A DNA stretch of 64,000 nucleotides from Lepidodermella squamata (taxonomy: Eukaryota > Gastrotricha): the NCBI GenBank assembly GCA_047495785.1, contig JBLDXI010000001.1, positions 806,001 to 870,000 on the forward strand, read 5' to 3'. Of this stretch, positions 35,229 through 44,608 are shown one piece after another (positions within the stretch are counted from its first letter, which is position 1; each line of letters begins with the position of its first letter). The notes beneath the pieces were generated by a model. That model was not told the DNA's origin, searched no databases, and saw only the letters and a program-made list of their open reading frames with translations. Made by a program: the position numbers and the translations under genes.

Positions 35229-37657
35229 TCATCTGCAACCTATTTGCTGCCAATGAGGTAATCCATTTGCAAGGCGATAGGCCTCCCACAGCTTCTCCTC
35301 CTCGGCGGTAGTCCATTCCAAGGCTTGGCTTTTACTGGAGACCAACGCCGATCCTGCGCCGTTGAGACTTGAGTATGCCAGCCGAGCATCCAGCGCCCGC
35401 ATGTCACACCAGCCTTGATAGTCTTTCACGAACCAGTCATGCTTCAATGCTTCAAATCATAGTGTAAGTATAATGGATCTGGTTAAAACCTTGGGACATA
35501 CCTTTCGCGGGTGAAAGCCTGTGACGCATGTTTATCTCCATTAGCCCTCTGACGATGTTACTAGCTTCCGCCGTGAGAGCACGCCACGGGTCCTCCGGAA
35601 ACGAGACAGGAATTTTTTGAAGATTTTGAACTGCTTCCTCGTCGTCGCTGTTGTAAGGAAATACGCCACTGAGACTCACAAATATTACGACACCAGTCTG
35701 GCGGGGGGACAAGGCTCAGTCACGGTTTTCGATAAAAATGTGTCTAGATTCAACTCACCGACCACGAATCGAGCTCTTTATTGAAAAGGGGAGCTTTGTT
35801 TAGAACTTCAGGCGGCAAATAAGCTGGCGTTCCGACTACTGACGCCCGAAATGATCGATCCCCAATTATTCGGGAATAGCCGAAATCTGCCAGCTTGACC
35901 AGAGGGTACTGGGTGTACTCCTCTCCTTAACAATGAACGTTTGAAAGATGGATGAAAACTCAATCGGAATTCCTACCTTTTTTCAAAGCTGGGTCGCCGA
36001 TGTTGAAACAGAGCAACACGTTTTCCGGCTTCAAATCACAATGCGCCATTTTGTGCGCGGTATGAAGATACTTTAGAGCTACCAGAATCTAACAGAAATT
36101 TTAAGGTGGACATAACCAATGATAATACTTGAATTATATACCTGTCTTGCGATGAATTTAGTTACCCGCTCCGTAAGACGGGTATTCGGGCTGTTGAGAA
36201 TGAATTCAAGCATATCGGTATCGGCCTTTTCCATAACAACGTAAATCTACTCTCAATCCACGTTAAAATGAATCAAATTGGTATATATTGGATAGCTAAC
36301 CTTTTCGACGGTATGCAAACAATCGATTAGTTTAGTTATTCCAGGGTGTTTAATTTCTTTCATGATTCGAATCTCACTTGCGATGAATTGATTTAGCGAC
36401 ATTTTATCTAACCGCTCCAAATGCTTTTTGTCGATCGCCTTAATTGCTACGTCCCCTTTCGCAGGCGGTTTCAAGGATGCAGCGTAAACGATACCGAACT
36501 GGCCCGAGCCCAAAATGCAGTCAGGATTGTCCATGTCAACGTCGTAGAGGCTGCGAATGTCAATATCCTGACTATTCGCAACAGGCAGGGCGAAACAGAG
36601 TTGCCGAATGGTGTTCATCCAACCGAGGCCGTAAGCCCGTCCTATACCTTTATTCAACTCGTTCCAGTCACTGGTTTTATCGAAAAAACTCGGATCTTGC
36701 CCTGCGTAGATGACTACCCGAGTTGTCCTGATTGCGAAGACGTGGGGATATTCTCCGGTTATACCCGCTACAGGAGGTGATGGGCTAGATCTTGATTCTG
36801 ATTTATCGCTTTTTGAAGCATTATAGGCCGTCTCCTTGTTCTCCTCAACAGCTATAATCGAATCCATGGGGATTTTCTGCAAAAATGAGGGTTCACTAAA
36901 TGAATTAGGAAAATTCCAAATTTTACCAAAGTTGGGTTCGAATCTGTTGGAGAATCGTAAAAAGCCAAGTCCTTCGCTGTAACTTTCCAAAAATGGAGCA
37001 GATTTTTCTAAATTAAGAGGAAATTCAGTTACAAATGACGTTTTTCCAACAACGTTTACTGGTTGAGTTTTGTCGGTTCGATAAGCTAACCAGCCCTCCC
37101 TTATGACCGCAGTTCGCCGGACCTTGATCGAGAGGCCAGGATGGATAGCTCTTAAAGGAACAGACGTAGTTAGATCCGGAAAAGTCGCCGATTCGCTGTT
37201 TTTCATAAGAGATGACGCTTCTTTCAGTAACTGATCGTTGCTGCCTGAATTAGGCAAAATTTGGTGGCTAACACTAGATGCCATGCCTCCCCTGAGCCGG
37301 GATTCACATTGGCTCGTTGCCAGTTTGTTTACACAACGCCGATGAATGATCAACCCGCAAAACCGACATTTCGCTCCCTGTCGAATCTGTTCGATTTCAA
37401 ATTTAACAAAGCTTAACAGGTAATTCATTTGTTTCGAGGTGAAACAAATCGGGAAATGGGCGCGAGAGTGAGGTCGCCGAAAGTTCTGCACCTAGCTAAT
37501 TAAGGCTAATTTCGCACAAACTCACAATTCCATAGATTAGTTCGTTGTCCAACTTGCACCATGTCGGTTTCTTCAGGGTCACGACACCGAAATCGTGAAA
37601 GAACTCGCCCCCTAGCTTATTATTGTGATTCGTTGATTCATCATCCGAATGAGACAT
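35229..37657 (-). CDS. PRKD: Protein kinase D family Ser/Thr kinase
   Basis: Nine exons (37657-37526, 37386-37060, 37007-36927, 36876-36301, 36246-36142, 36088-35977, 35925-35759, 35697-35502, 35449-35229) sum to 1917 nt, 638 residues. Order: one C1-like zinc domain (residues about 20-70), a PH domain (VIREGWLAY...[14 protein letters not shown]...[11 protein letters not shown]), then the kinase: [41 protein letters not shown]. The activation loop [14 protein letters not shown] keeps both serines that are phosphorylated in PKD. PKD transmits diacylglycerol/PKC signals, notably at the Golgi and plasma membrane. Two features are odd: only one C1 domain, and the second Cys of its first CX2C is Asp (WCKLD). 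A TTTTTAACAG acceptor upstream of the ATG leaves room for a missing 5' exon. Confidence 0.85.
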
Positions 37658-38569
37658 AGTAACAAAAGGCGGCGGATTCACTGTTAAAAAATTGTCTGAA
37701 TTAAACAACAGAGGTGATATATATCTGTGCTGTAATGAAGTCCATCAGGAACTAACCATAGAAAAAAGCATGGCTGTAATTAATAGACTGGTTATCAGTT
37801 ATCCTACTGCCGCCCGTTGTAGCATTATTTGTAGTATTTGCGATTCGCGTTTTACGACTGCTTGCTATATGAATAAACATAGTAGTACGGTGATAAAGCT
37901 CAGCTGTAATTTACACGGCAACAACAACTGCTCGCTATTTCGTCACCGTCATGCCATGATGAAAGCTGATTTATACGCCGCCCTATTAGCAGCTTCACAG
38001 CGCAGTGCAAACACTGGCCGAGATTTATATTCACTGCGCATGTGTGTTATTTAGTTGTCAATTTTTAATAAATTTCGTATCGGGGGAAGAAATTACATCC
38101 GCCGGTAGTCGTGAGCGCACGAAACGGAAAGCACGATTTAACGCGCTCTGATGCGTTATATTTATACACTTCTTTGGCTTTCATCTCACTTTTGATCAAT
38201 CGTCATGAGATACTAGAATAAAAACGCTGATGAAAACAATTTGAAACAACCTGAATTTTTTTTCAGCAAACCAGCTTTTTACACGTACATTTTACTCACA
38301 CAGGTAAACAGCGGAAAGGAGCGTGCGCCGTGAAAGTATAGCTGCCGAAGAATGTTTTTGTGGTGTCTACAATTTCGGCGCTTGTTTTTGCTCTTAAGAT
38401 ATTATTAGTTTGTTTTCAGAGTATAATGTTTACGGTGCGCTTTATACTCAGCAGAACAAAACACGCTGGACATTGGCCAAATTTTTACGCTTCCCATCCC
38501 CTTATCCATGCTGCTTGAGGTCGGTAACAACTAACTCTGCATCACTCTTCATCGTTTTTTTGCTCATAA
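37658..38569. other. Intergenic between kinase and array member 12
   Basis: A probable divergent regulatory region. Chance frames only; an upstream kinase exon encoding the missing first C1 domain was looked for and not seen. Confidence 0.4.
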
Positions 38570-38965
38570 ATGGGCGTTTTTACAACGTCTAACAATGACG
38601 TGAATGCCATCGGTTACTTGATGATCATTCTCGGCATTTTGTTCATCGCCGGCATTGTTGTAGTGATTGTCTTTACAGTGATCAACACTGACCCTAAGAA
38701 TATTTCAACGACAACCGAAGCGCCGACTACGACTGAGGCGGCCAGTACCGAAGTAGACACGTTACCGCCCCCTTCGACTCGCGAAGTTGCCGTTGAAAAC
38801 GTCCGGCCCCCACCCAGGACTCGAGGAGGAGCAGCTGGAGCTGGTAGCCGGAAATGGGTCCGCCTGCCAGCCTTCGAGTTACGTTACATCAACGGCGAGT
38901 GGGTGCCTGTTTTCACGAATTCGACAACGACAGAGAGCAGCGATCAGGTCGCCCCGGCTGCTTAA
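38570..38965 (+). CDS. MGxF array protein 12
   Basis: 131 residues. MGVFTTSNNDVNAIGYLMII, a membrane segment (about 15-38), a Thr/Glu/Ala tract, then the C-terminal block RKWVRLPAFELRYINGEWVP, shared with member 14. The shared block after unrelated linkers indicates recent common descent of 12 and 14. AATAAA at 39185. Confidence 0.85.
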   Translation: MGVFTTSNNDVNAIGYLMIILGILFIAGIVVVIVFTVINTDPKNISTTTEAPTTTEAASTEVDTLPPPSTREVAVENVRPPPRTRGGAAGAGSRKWVRLPAFELRYINGEWVPVFTNSTTTESSDQVAPAA

Positions 38966-40324
38966 TGCGATGATTTTATCTACTGCGTCTAACTTAATCC
39001 AAAGAACTAACCTGCCATGCTGCACCATAAATTTTTCATGGAACACCGAAGATACAAAAATTTCAATTTATATAATAAATTCAAACGTTGTGGAAGAAAG
39101 GTTTTTCAATCAAAGGTCTTGCGCGATGTACGTGGATGTCATATCCATGTCCCAAAATGAACATTAATTCTACCTTTTGGGACGAATAAAAACAAATTAA
39201 TTACTTCGATTGCGAAAATGATAAAAGGCATTTGAGGCTCAGGGGAGTTTAGATGATAATATCCACGAAAAGCTGATACATTTTCGCTAAAGGAGTCCCG
39301 GAATCCTGCCAACCAGGTGCTAATATTTCTACAGTGCGTCCAGCAGGAGTTTCGAACCTATGTTTTAATTTTAGGAACCTTTTGTAGGAAATGCCCCCAT
39401 TTTTTTAAATTGAACTAACCAAAAAAAACGTTCATCTTTAATGCGCGATTTAACCGAAGAAATAACAATTTTACCCGGAATACCCGATGGTAACTGGTTC
39501 GTTAAGGTTCTGTTTTCACCTGGTTGGATCAAATTTCTTCGGGGTTTTCAATCCTTAATCATTAACAAGTGACATTTCTTAATTACTATTTTTAAGAATT
39601 TCTCTAAACATTTTCTGGCCATGAGATTTTAGGTTTCTGAACCCTTTTTCCATGTATTTTATTTGCTTGCGGCTTGCGTTACTTAGGGGACACGCTGTAC
39701 TTATCGGGAGTTGGGGCTTCAAATCAACAGGTTCCCTTCTTTTTGAATGAAGTTCTCGTGACATGCCATGTCCGAAAACCATTCATTGCGAACAAGTTAA
39801 ACTTTTACGGTTATCGCCCAATAATTTTTGCATCCTCCCCTCGCAGATTTTTGAAACAGATAGCCTATGCCGTTGACTGGCTAGAGACGTCTTCAAGACT
39901 TGAGTGCGTTTTGTGCTTTGTTCTACCGCGGAATATTTGCGTGATAATAAAAGCGCTGTTTTCGCTCTATTCTCTGCGAGCAGGATCGCGCTCTATTAAC
40001 ACGTCTATAGTCGCCGCAAATTACCAGAAATAAACATGCAGAACAAAAGCATAACTTGATAATAATTTTTTCATTTGGAAATGGCCTGATTTTCAAGTTG
40101 TTATAAGGCTAACCCCAAGAACGGAGAGGTTCAACCGATGCTCGTGCCACCCTACACAGTTGAAAATGAATATTCATTTTGCCCTCTAAACAGTTTTTCT
40201 ATACTTACAAGCGCATAAACCTATTCAGTATGCAGAACGGATTAAAAGAAAACTTACCAGCAATTAGGACTTATTTTTCGTTTTTTTTTGCAATTTAGTG
40301 TATTTTTTGACGATTTTTTTTGCT
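38966..40324. other. Intergenic with a MITE copy
   Basis: 1.36 kb. It holds the mariner-like element at 39332-39697; the rest shows nothing. A TTTGCAATTTAG acceptor-like site lies about 27 nt before member 13. Confidence 0.45.
39332..39697. mobile_element. Mariner-like MITE, copy 1
   Basis: 366 bp bounded by TA dinucleotides. Its right end reads GGGGACACGCTG and its left end CAGTGCGTCC, an imperfect terminal inverted repeat of the TACAGxGxGTCC type. Much of the interior matches copy 2 at 41721-42095 (for example CCCGATGGTA, TGGCCATGAGAT). There is no transposase frame, so it is non-autonomous. Confidence 0.7.
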
Positions 40325-40750
40325 ATGGCTCTGTATTCGGCAGGAGATTCGAATGTTGACAAAATCAACTGTATGGCTGCCTTACTCATCATTTTCGGCA
40401 TCGCAATGCTTGGTGGCTTGATAGCTTTCACAATAATAATGGTTCAGGATTACGCCCGACCCAAGGCTATTCCCTACGTGGAAGTAACAACCACAGAAGC
40501 TCCAATGTTTAGGACGACAACAACAAAGGATCCTTTCCTAGAATACCACAAAGCTGCTGGAGTTGTCGGGATTTTGAACAAAAATGACGCTGATCAGTGG
40601 AAGCTGCAAGTTGGTAGCCGACCCGGCGAGGAGTTCGATATTGCTGATCCGCCGCCGCCTAGAAAAAATCAGACAATGAAGCATGCGCGAAAGCGACCAT
40701 TCCTCAGAAAAGCTCTTATTGAAACGACAGTTTCACCGACGAAATCATAG
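40325..40750 (+). CDS. MGxF array protein 13 (MA variant)
   Basis: 141 residues from the ATG at 40325; the frame extending upstream begins at a GTG and crosses a splice-acceptor-like TTTAG. MALYSAGDSNVDKINCMAAL matches member 6 after the first residues but has Ala in place of Gly2. The C-terminal block (VVGILNKNDADQWKLQVGSR, EEFDI) is shared with members 1 and 6. The tail is basic. Confidence 0.85.
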   Translation: MALYSAGDSNVDKINCMAALLIIFGIAMLGGLIAFTIIMVQDYARPKAIPYVEVTTTEAPMFRTTTTKDPFLEYHKAAGVVGILNKNDADQWKLQVGSRPGEEFDIADPPPPRKNQTMKHARKRPFLRKALIETTVSPTKS

Positions 40751-41145
40751 ATAATTTGTTTTGGATAATATAAAATTGGACTCTTCAATGAACTTATATC
40801 AGAAAATAAGCAATAAAGCTTTTTTCGAAATTTTTCTTAATTTTCGATTTTTTTCGGAATATTTTCCCCCCCGCTGTGGTTCTTGTGCGACCCGTGTTTT
40901 CTCGCAAAGCTCTACAAGAGATTGGGATGAAAACAACCCGCTTTAACGTACTCAATGCAAAATAAACAAGCGCGGCTGTAAAAACTTGCAAAATAATATG
41001 TTTCTGTTACAGTACCATCAACAAGCGCGCCGGTCATTTGCAGAATACGGGAGATTGTTTGAAGGTAAATAATAGCGACAGGAAATGCTTTAACCTATTT
41101 AATTGCGTGATATACTTTTCTATAGCTGAGATCACCCTCTTGAAA
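40751..41145. other. Intergenic, no gene recognised
   Basis: Spacer between members 13 and 14. It ends in a TTTTCTATAG acceptor-like site about 20 nt before the next start codon. Confidence 0.45.
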
Positions 41146-41610
41146 ATGGGAGTCTTCACAACTTCGAACAGCAGCACGAACTGCATTGGTTACTTAAGCA
41201 TCATCATCGGTACGATTGTATTAATAGGCATCGTCGTTCTGATTGTAGCGACAGTTATCACCACAATCGACCCTCCAGAAGCAACCACAGAGGCGCCAAC
41301 GACGAAAGCTCCGAAAAAGAGGAAAACGACAACGTTGGAACCGGATGTAACAACTGCTGTTAGCGACGCTTCAAATAACACAGCCGATTCCGACGCAGGT
41401 TCTTCATCTAATCGTACAGTTGTTAATGGGGCGAAGCGAGCAGTAGGGCCTGGCATTCGAATGGTACGTTTACCGCCGTTCCAGATGAAGCGAATCAACG
41501 GCGAATGGGTTCCTGTTTTCATCGGGGTTGTAGATGATGATGAAATCATCGAAGAGAATGCCAATTCTACTAATACCAATTCAACGATGCCTAAAATCAC
41601 TGAGAACTGA
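41146..41610 (+). CDS. MGxF array protein 14
   Basis: 154 residues from the ATG at 41146; an upstream in-frame extension crosses the TATAG acceptor and lacks family similarity. MGVFTTSNSSTNCIGYLSII, a membrane segment (about 15-39), a Thr/Ala/Lys tract and the block RMVRLPPFQMKRINGEWVPV, shared with member 12, then an acidic Asn-rich end with several N-x-S/T sites. AATAAA at 41659. Confidence 0.85.
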   Translation: MGVFTTSNSSTNCIGYLSIIIGTIVLIGIVVLIVATVITTIDPPEATTEAPTTKAPKKRKTTTLEPDVTTAVSDASNNTADSDAGSSSNRTVVNGAKRAVGPGIRMVRLPPFQMKRINGEWVPVFIGVVDDDEIIEENANSTNTNSTMPKITEN

Positions 41611-42372
41611 CACTCATTTTATATAAATATTCCCTCAAATTATATAGATAATAATTTTAATAAAACGACTATATATATTTAGAAGGAGTGCTTTGTGGAT
41701 TTTGAAGATTACGGAAAATACAGCGCGTCCCACAAGTTGCGAAACTATTTTGTAATTTCGATAAATTTTTAAGGAAAATTAACCTAATTTTTTGAAATTA
41801 ATCCCACGGGGGAATCTTCCATCCATTATCCACTTCACCAAAGAAACAAAAAATCTTCCGAAGAAAACACGGAAAGACCCGATGGTAGCTGGTTCGCTTT
41901 TTACCTGGTTGGAACAAATTTCTTCGGATTTTTGAATCCCATTCACAAGAGACATACTTGGCTATTATTCTCATGGCATTTTAGATTTTTCTAAGATTTT
42001 TCTGGCCATGAGATATGACTTCCCCATCTCATTTTAGATTTTCTGATCCCTTTTTCGTAATTTCTATATGTTTGCGTTACTTATGGGACACGCTGTATAT
42101 GTAGTTGAATTAACGCTTCAAATGACGAGTTTAGGTTGAGACCCGAATGTCGTAGTCCCAACATGAAATTCTATTGAAATTTCCGAAAAATGCTTTTAGC
42201 ACATAATAAATTTTCGTATTATGGTACCGCTAATTTCCCACAAAATAATTTCCCCTTCCGCTAAAATAACATGGAATTTAAAAAGCTGTTCGAGATCGCA
42301 CATATTCGACAGTAAAAAATGGGTCGCAATTTATGGTGGAAGAGCATTATTTTCCTGAAGACTTCGGTAGAA
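41611..42372. other. Intergenic with a MITE copy
   Basis: It contains the mariner-like element at 41721-42095. No other feature is supported. Confidence 0.45.
41721..42095. mobile_element. Mariner-like MITE, copy 2
   Basis: 375 bp flanked by TA on both sides. The left end CAGCGCGTCCCACAAGTTGC and the right end, read on the opposite strand as CAGCGTGTCCCATAAGTAAC, form clear terminal inverted repeats. The interior matches copy 1. Non-autonomous. Confidence 0.8.
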
Positions 42373-42750
42373 ATGGGCTCTTTTCCTACGGGTGACGTTA
42401 CCACCAATTTTTCGGCTTATTTAATGATCGTTTTAGGGGCGATTTTCATCGCTGGAATAGCTGTTTGTTGCGTTGCTCTCATCTGGCACTTCCCGCCCGG
42501 CTTTGTGGTACCAACTACCGCTCAGCCAACTGAGGAGCCGTGTACAACTACGGAACAGACTACAGTCACTTTATGGTGGCCATCGACAAAATTTTACAAG
42601 AAATATTTCGGCGGACATTTTCACGTTCCAGTGTATTACGACAGCCTCGAACCAAGGCCTAGAAACCGACATTCTCAAATGTTAGAATTAATTACAATGA
42701 GCCATGCGAGCAGGAATGGGAGACTTGATGTTTTAGTTTCAGATGAATGA
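42373..42750 (+). CDS. MGxF array protein 15
   Basis: 125 residues from the ATG at 42373 (MGSFPTGDVTTNFSAYL); an ATG 54 nt upstream in frame is less likely because it would bury the family N-terminus. The membrane segment (about 16-38) contains a Cys-Cys pair (AVCCVALIWHFPPGF), shared with member 16. A short Thr tract and an aromatic/basic tail follow. AATAAA at 42790; the next ATG is 134 nt after the stop. Confidence 0.85.
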   Translation: MGSFPTGDVTTNFSAYLMIVLGAIFIAGIAVCCVALIWHFPPGFVVPTTAQPTEEPCTTTEQTTVTLWWPSTKFYKKYFGGHFHVPVYYDSLEPRPRNRHSQMLELITMSHASRNGRLDVLVSDE

Positions 42751-42884
42751 GGGTTATTTAAATACCTTCAACACACCTTAAGATGAGGCAATAAAATAAC
42801 TTGTTGGACATGTTTATAGCGAGGTAATTTGTGTGAGCGAAATTGCTTTGTCGCAAAACTAGAACTTCTCGCCAATTGCAAGTT

Positions 42885-43418
42885 ATGGGGGTTTTTGCGA
42901 CTAGTGACGACAACACTAATATTGTCGGTTACGTTTTAATAGTTCTCGGAGTGATTTTTCTGATCGGAATCATCGTTTGTTGTGTCGCTCTTGGGCTACA
43001 TTTCCCGCCTGGGTATGATGCTACGACAACCGCAGCGCCATCAACCACGACTACAGAAATGGCAAGCACGACAACTATATCTTCAACTACTACAACAATA
43101 AATAGATTCTTCTTGTGGAGCAGCACAACAACGAAACGGTTTTTCCTGCCTCGAGTTTTCCGGCAACCATCAGCAGTTGTTTTTCACTTCAACGCCGATG
43201 ACACATTTGCCGTGATGAGCCAGCTTAACGATTCTGAAGAGCAGCAGCAGAAAGGCGTTCAAATCAAGAAAGTTGTAGAATTCATCCATCCGACTCGGGA
43301 AACTGACGCAGAGCGGCAGCTTCAAAAACAAAAGGAAGCGCAAATCAAACATGTCGTGGACGCGTTATATCCTGCTTTTGATAATAGCGATGAGTTGCCT
43401 CCACCGTTGTTAGAATAG
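42885..43418 (+). CDS. MGxF array protein 16
   Basis: 177 residues. MGVFATSDDNTNIVGYVLIV, a membrane segment with Cys-Cys (IVCCVALGLHFPPGY), then a Thr tract. The C-terminal half contains two copies of a degenerate 35-40-residue unit (EEQQQKGVQIKKVVEFIHP and ERQLQKQKEAQIKHVVDALYP), likely helical, which I see in no other member. AATAAA at 43434 and a GATTACAG acceptor precede member 17. Confidence 0.85.
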   Translation: MGVFATSDDNTNIVGYVLIVLGVIFLIGIIVCCVALGLHFPPGYDATTTAAPSTTTTEMASTTTISSTTTTINRFFLWSSTTTKRFFLPRVFRQPSAVVFHFNADDTFAVMSQLNDSEEQQQKGVQIKKVVEFIHPTRETDAERQLQKQKEAQIKHVVDALYPAFDNSDELPPPLLE

Positions 43419-43534
43419 CTGGCACTTTCAAAGAATAAAATGTGCGTTGATAGAGTAATTTTTCTCACGCTGATTACAGCCGAAAATTCAGTGAAATTTT
43501 TTCACACATGCGTTTATTTTCAATTTATGAAAAA

Positions 43535-43879
43535 ATGGGAAATTTTCCGACGAACGATGACTCGACCAATTTTTCAGGCTATGTTAATATAATTTTCGGC
43601 ATTTTAGCCATTTTCGGGATAGCTGGTGTCATCGTGGCGATGGCTATTCATTTTTCGCCCGACAGATTAGTCACCCAGCAGCCTATGGAAACAACAACTA
43701 CCGAGGATCCAATTAAAACCCTTCCGACTACAACGGTCTTCAGCTGGCCACCACCGGAGAAACCTGGCTCAGACATCCCTCCACCCTTTTTTCTTACCGT
43801 CGCAACCACCGCGCCGCAGCTAAATATTAACGAAATGCCGAGAAACCGGCGACGATGGCTATCTGTTATCCAATCTTGA
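43535..43879 (+). CDS. MGxF array protein 17
   Basis: 114 residues from the ATG at 43535 (MGNFPTNDDSTNFSGYVNII); an upstream in-frame ATG at 43508 would hide the family N-terminus. The membrane segment is at about 16-39, followed by HFSPD as in members 15 and 16 (HFPPG). The Pro/Thr-rich tail ends with a basic RNRRRW cluster. It lies 116 nt after member 16. Confidence 0.85.
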   Translation: MGNFPTNDDSTNFSGYVNIIFGILAIFGIAGVIVAMAIHFSPDRLVTQQPMETTTTEDPIKTLPTTTVFSWPPPEKPGSDIPPPFFLTVATTAPQLNINEMPRNRRRWLSVIQS

Positions 43880-44194
43880 CGACAGCAACTCAAGATACAT
43901 ACTTTTATTTAAACGCTGCGGTCATCAAAATTAATTCAAAATGTTCTACGAAATTGATTCTTTTGTTTGCAATAATAAATTTTTATATATAAGTTAAGAG
44001 GATTAATTTTGCCTCATTTATGTCGCTCTCTTTTTTGTGAAAAAACCTTATGCATAGGTACTTATGACCCAATATATTTTACATTGTGATTTTTCAAGTG
44101 TTTGTCACGGGTTGAGATTTAAACAGCGTAAAGATGACAAATTTCAAGGCTAAACATTTCTACTATTTCGTTTCTTGAAAATTGAACCGATGTG
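43880..44194. other. Intergenic, no gene recognised
   Basis: A 315-nt spacer between members 17 and 18 with an AATAAA near 43973. Confidence 0.4.
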
Positions 44195-44608
44195 ATGGGA
44201 GCTTTTCCGACATCGAATGACGCCGCAAATATTTCGGCATATATCGTCATCGTCATCGGCATTTTGTGTATAATTGGTATAATTGTTGTTTGTGTAGCGG
44301 TCGGCATTCACACGTCACCGCAGTATCTCAATAGTACATCTACAACAGAGGGAACAACTACGGCGGCGGCGACCACTTGGGCACCAGCACCGGCAGCAGC
44401 TACTACGACAGCAGGTCGGCGTGCGAAAAAAGTCGAAAAAATTCGCCAGCATCACTTTTTCAAAATCAGCGATAATGAATGGGCTGTGATTGCGATTTCT
44501 GAAGACACTACGCCGGGAGACAAATTATTCAGCGATCTCGAATCTTCAACTTCAACCAACGGAAACGTCATAGTGCCGGACGATGGCAGTTATGAATACT
44601 ACGAATAG
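44195..44608 (+). CDS. MGxF array protein 18
   Basis: 137 residues, last member of the array. MGAFPTSNDAANISAYIVIV, a membrane segment (about 15-38), a Thr/Ala tract, a basic RRAKKVEKIRQHH cluster and a strand-like block (FFKISDNEWAVIAISED) resembling the N-x-E-W block of members 12 and 14. The end is acidic (DDGSYEYYE). AATAAA at 44624. Confidence 0.85.
   Translation: MGAFPTSNDAANISAYIVIVIGILCIIGIIVVCVAVGIHTSPQYLNSTSTTEGTTTAAATTWAPAPAAATTTAGRRAKKVEKIRQHHFFKISDNEWAVIAISEDTTPGDKLFSDLESSTSTNGNVIVPDDGSYEYYE

Noticed and set aside
37387-37491. N-terminal extension of the kinase frame ([13 protein letters not shown])
   Set aside because: It is intron sequence: splicing 37526 to 37386 restores the C1 domain continuity (YGI then IRQGAKC).
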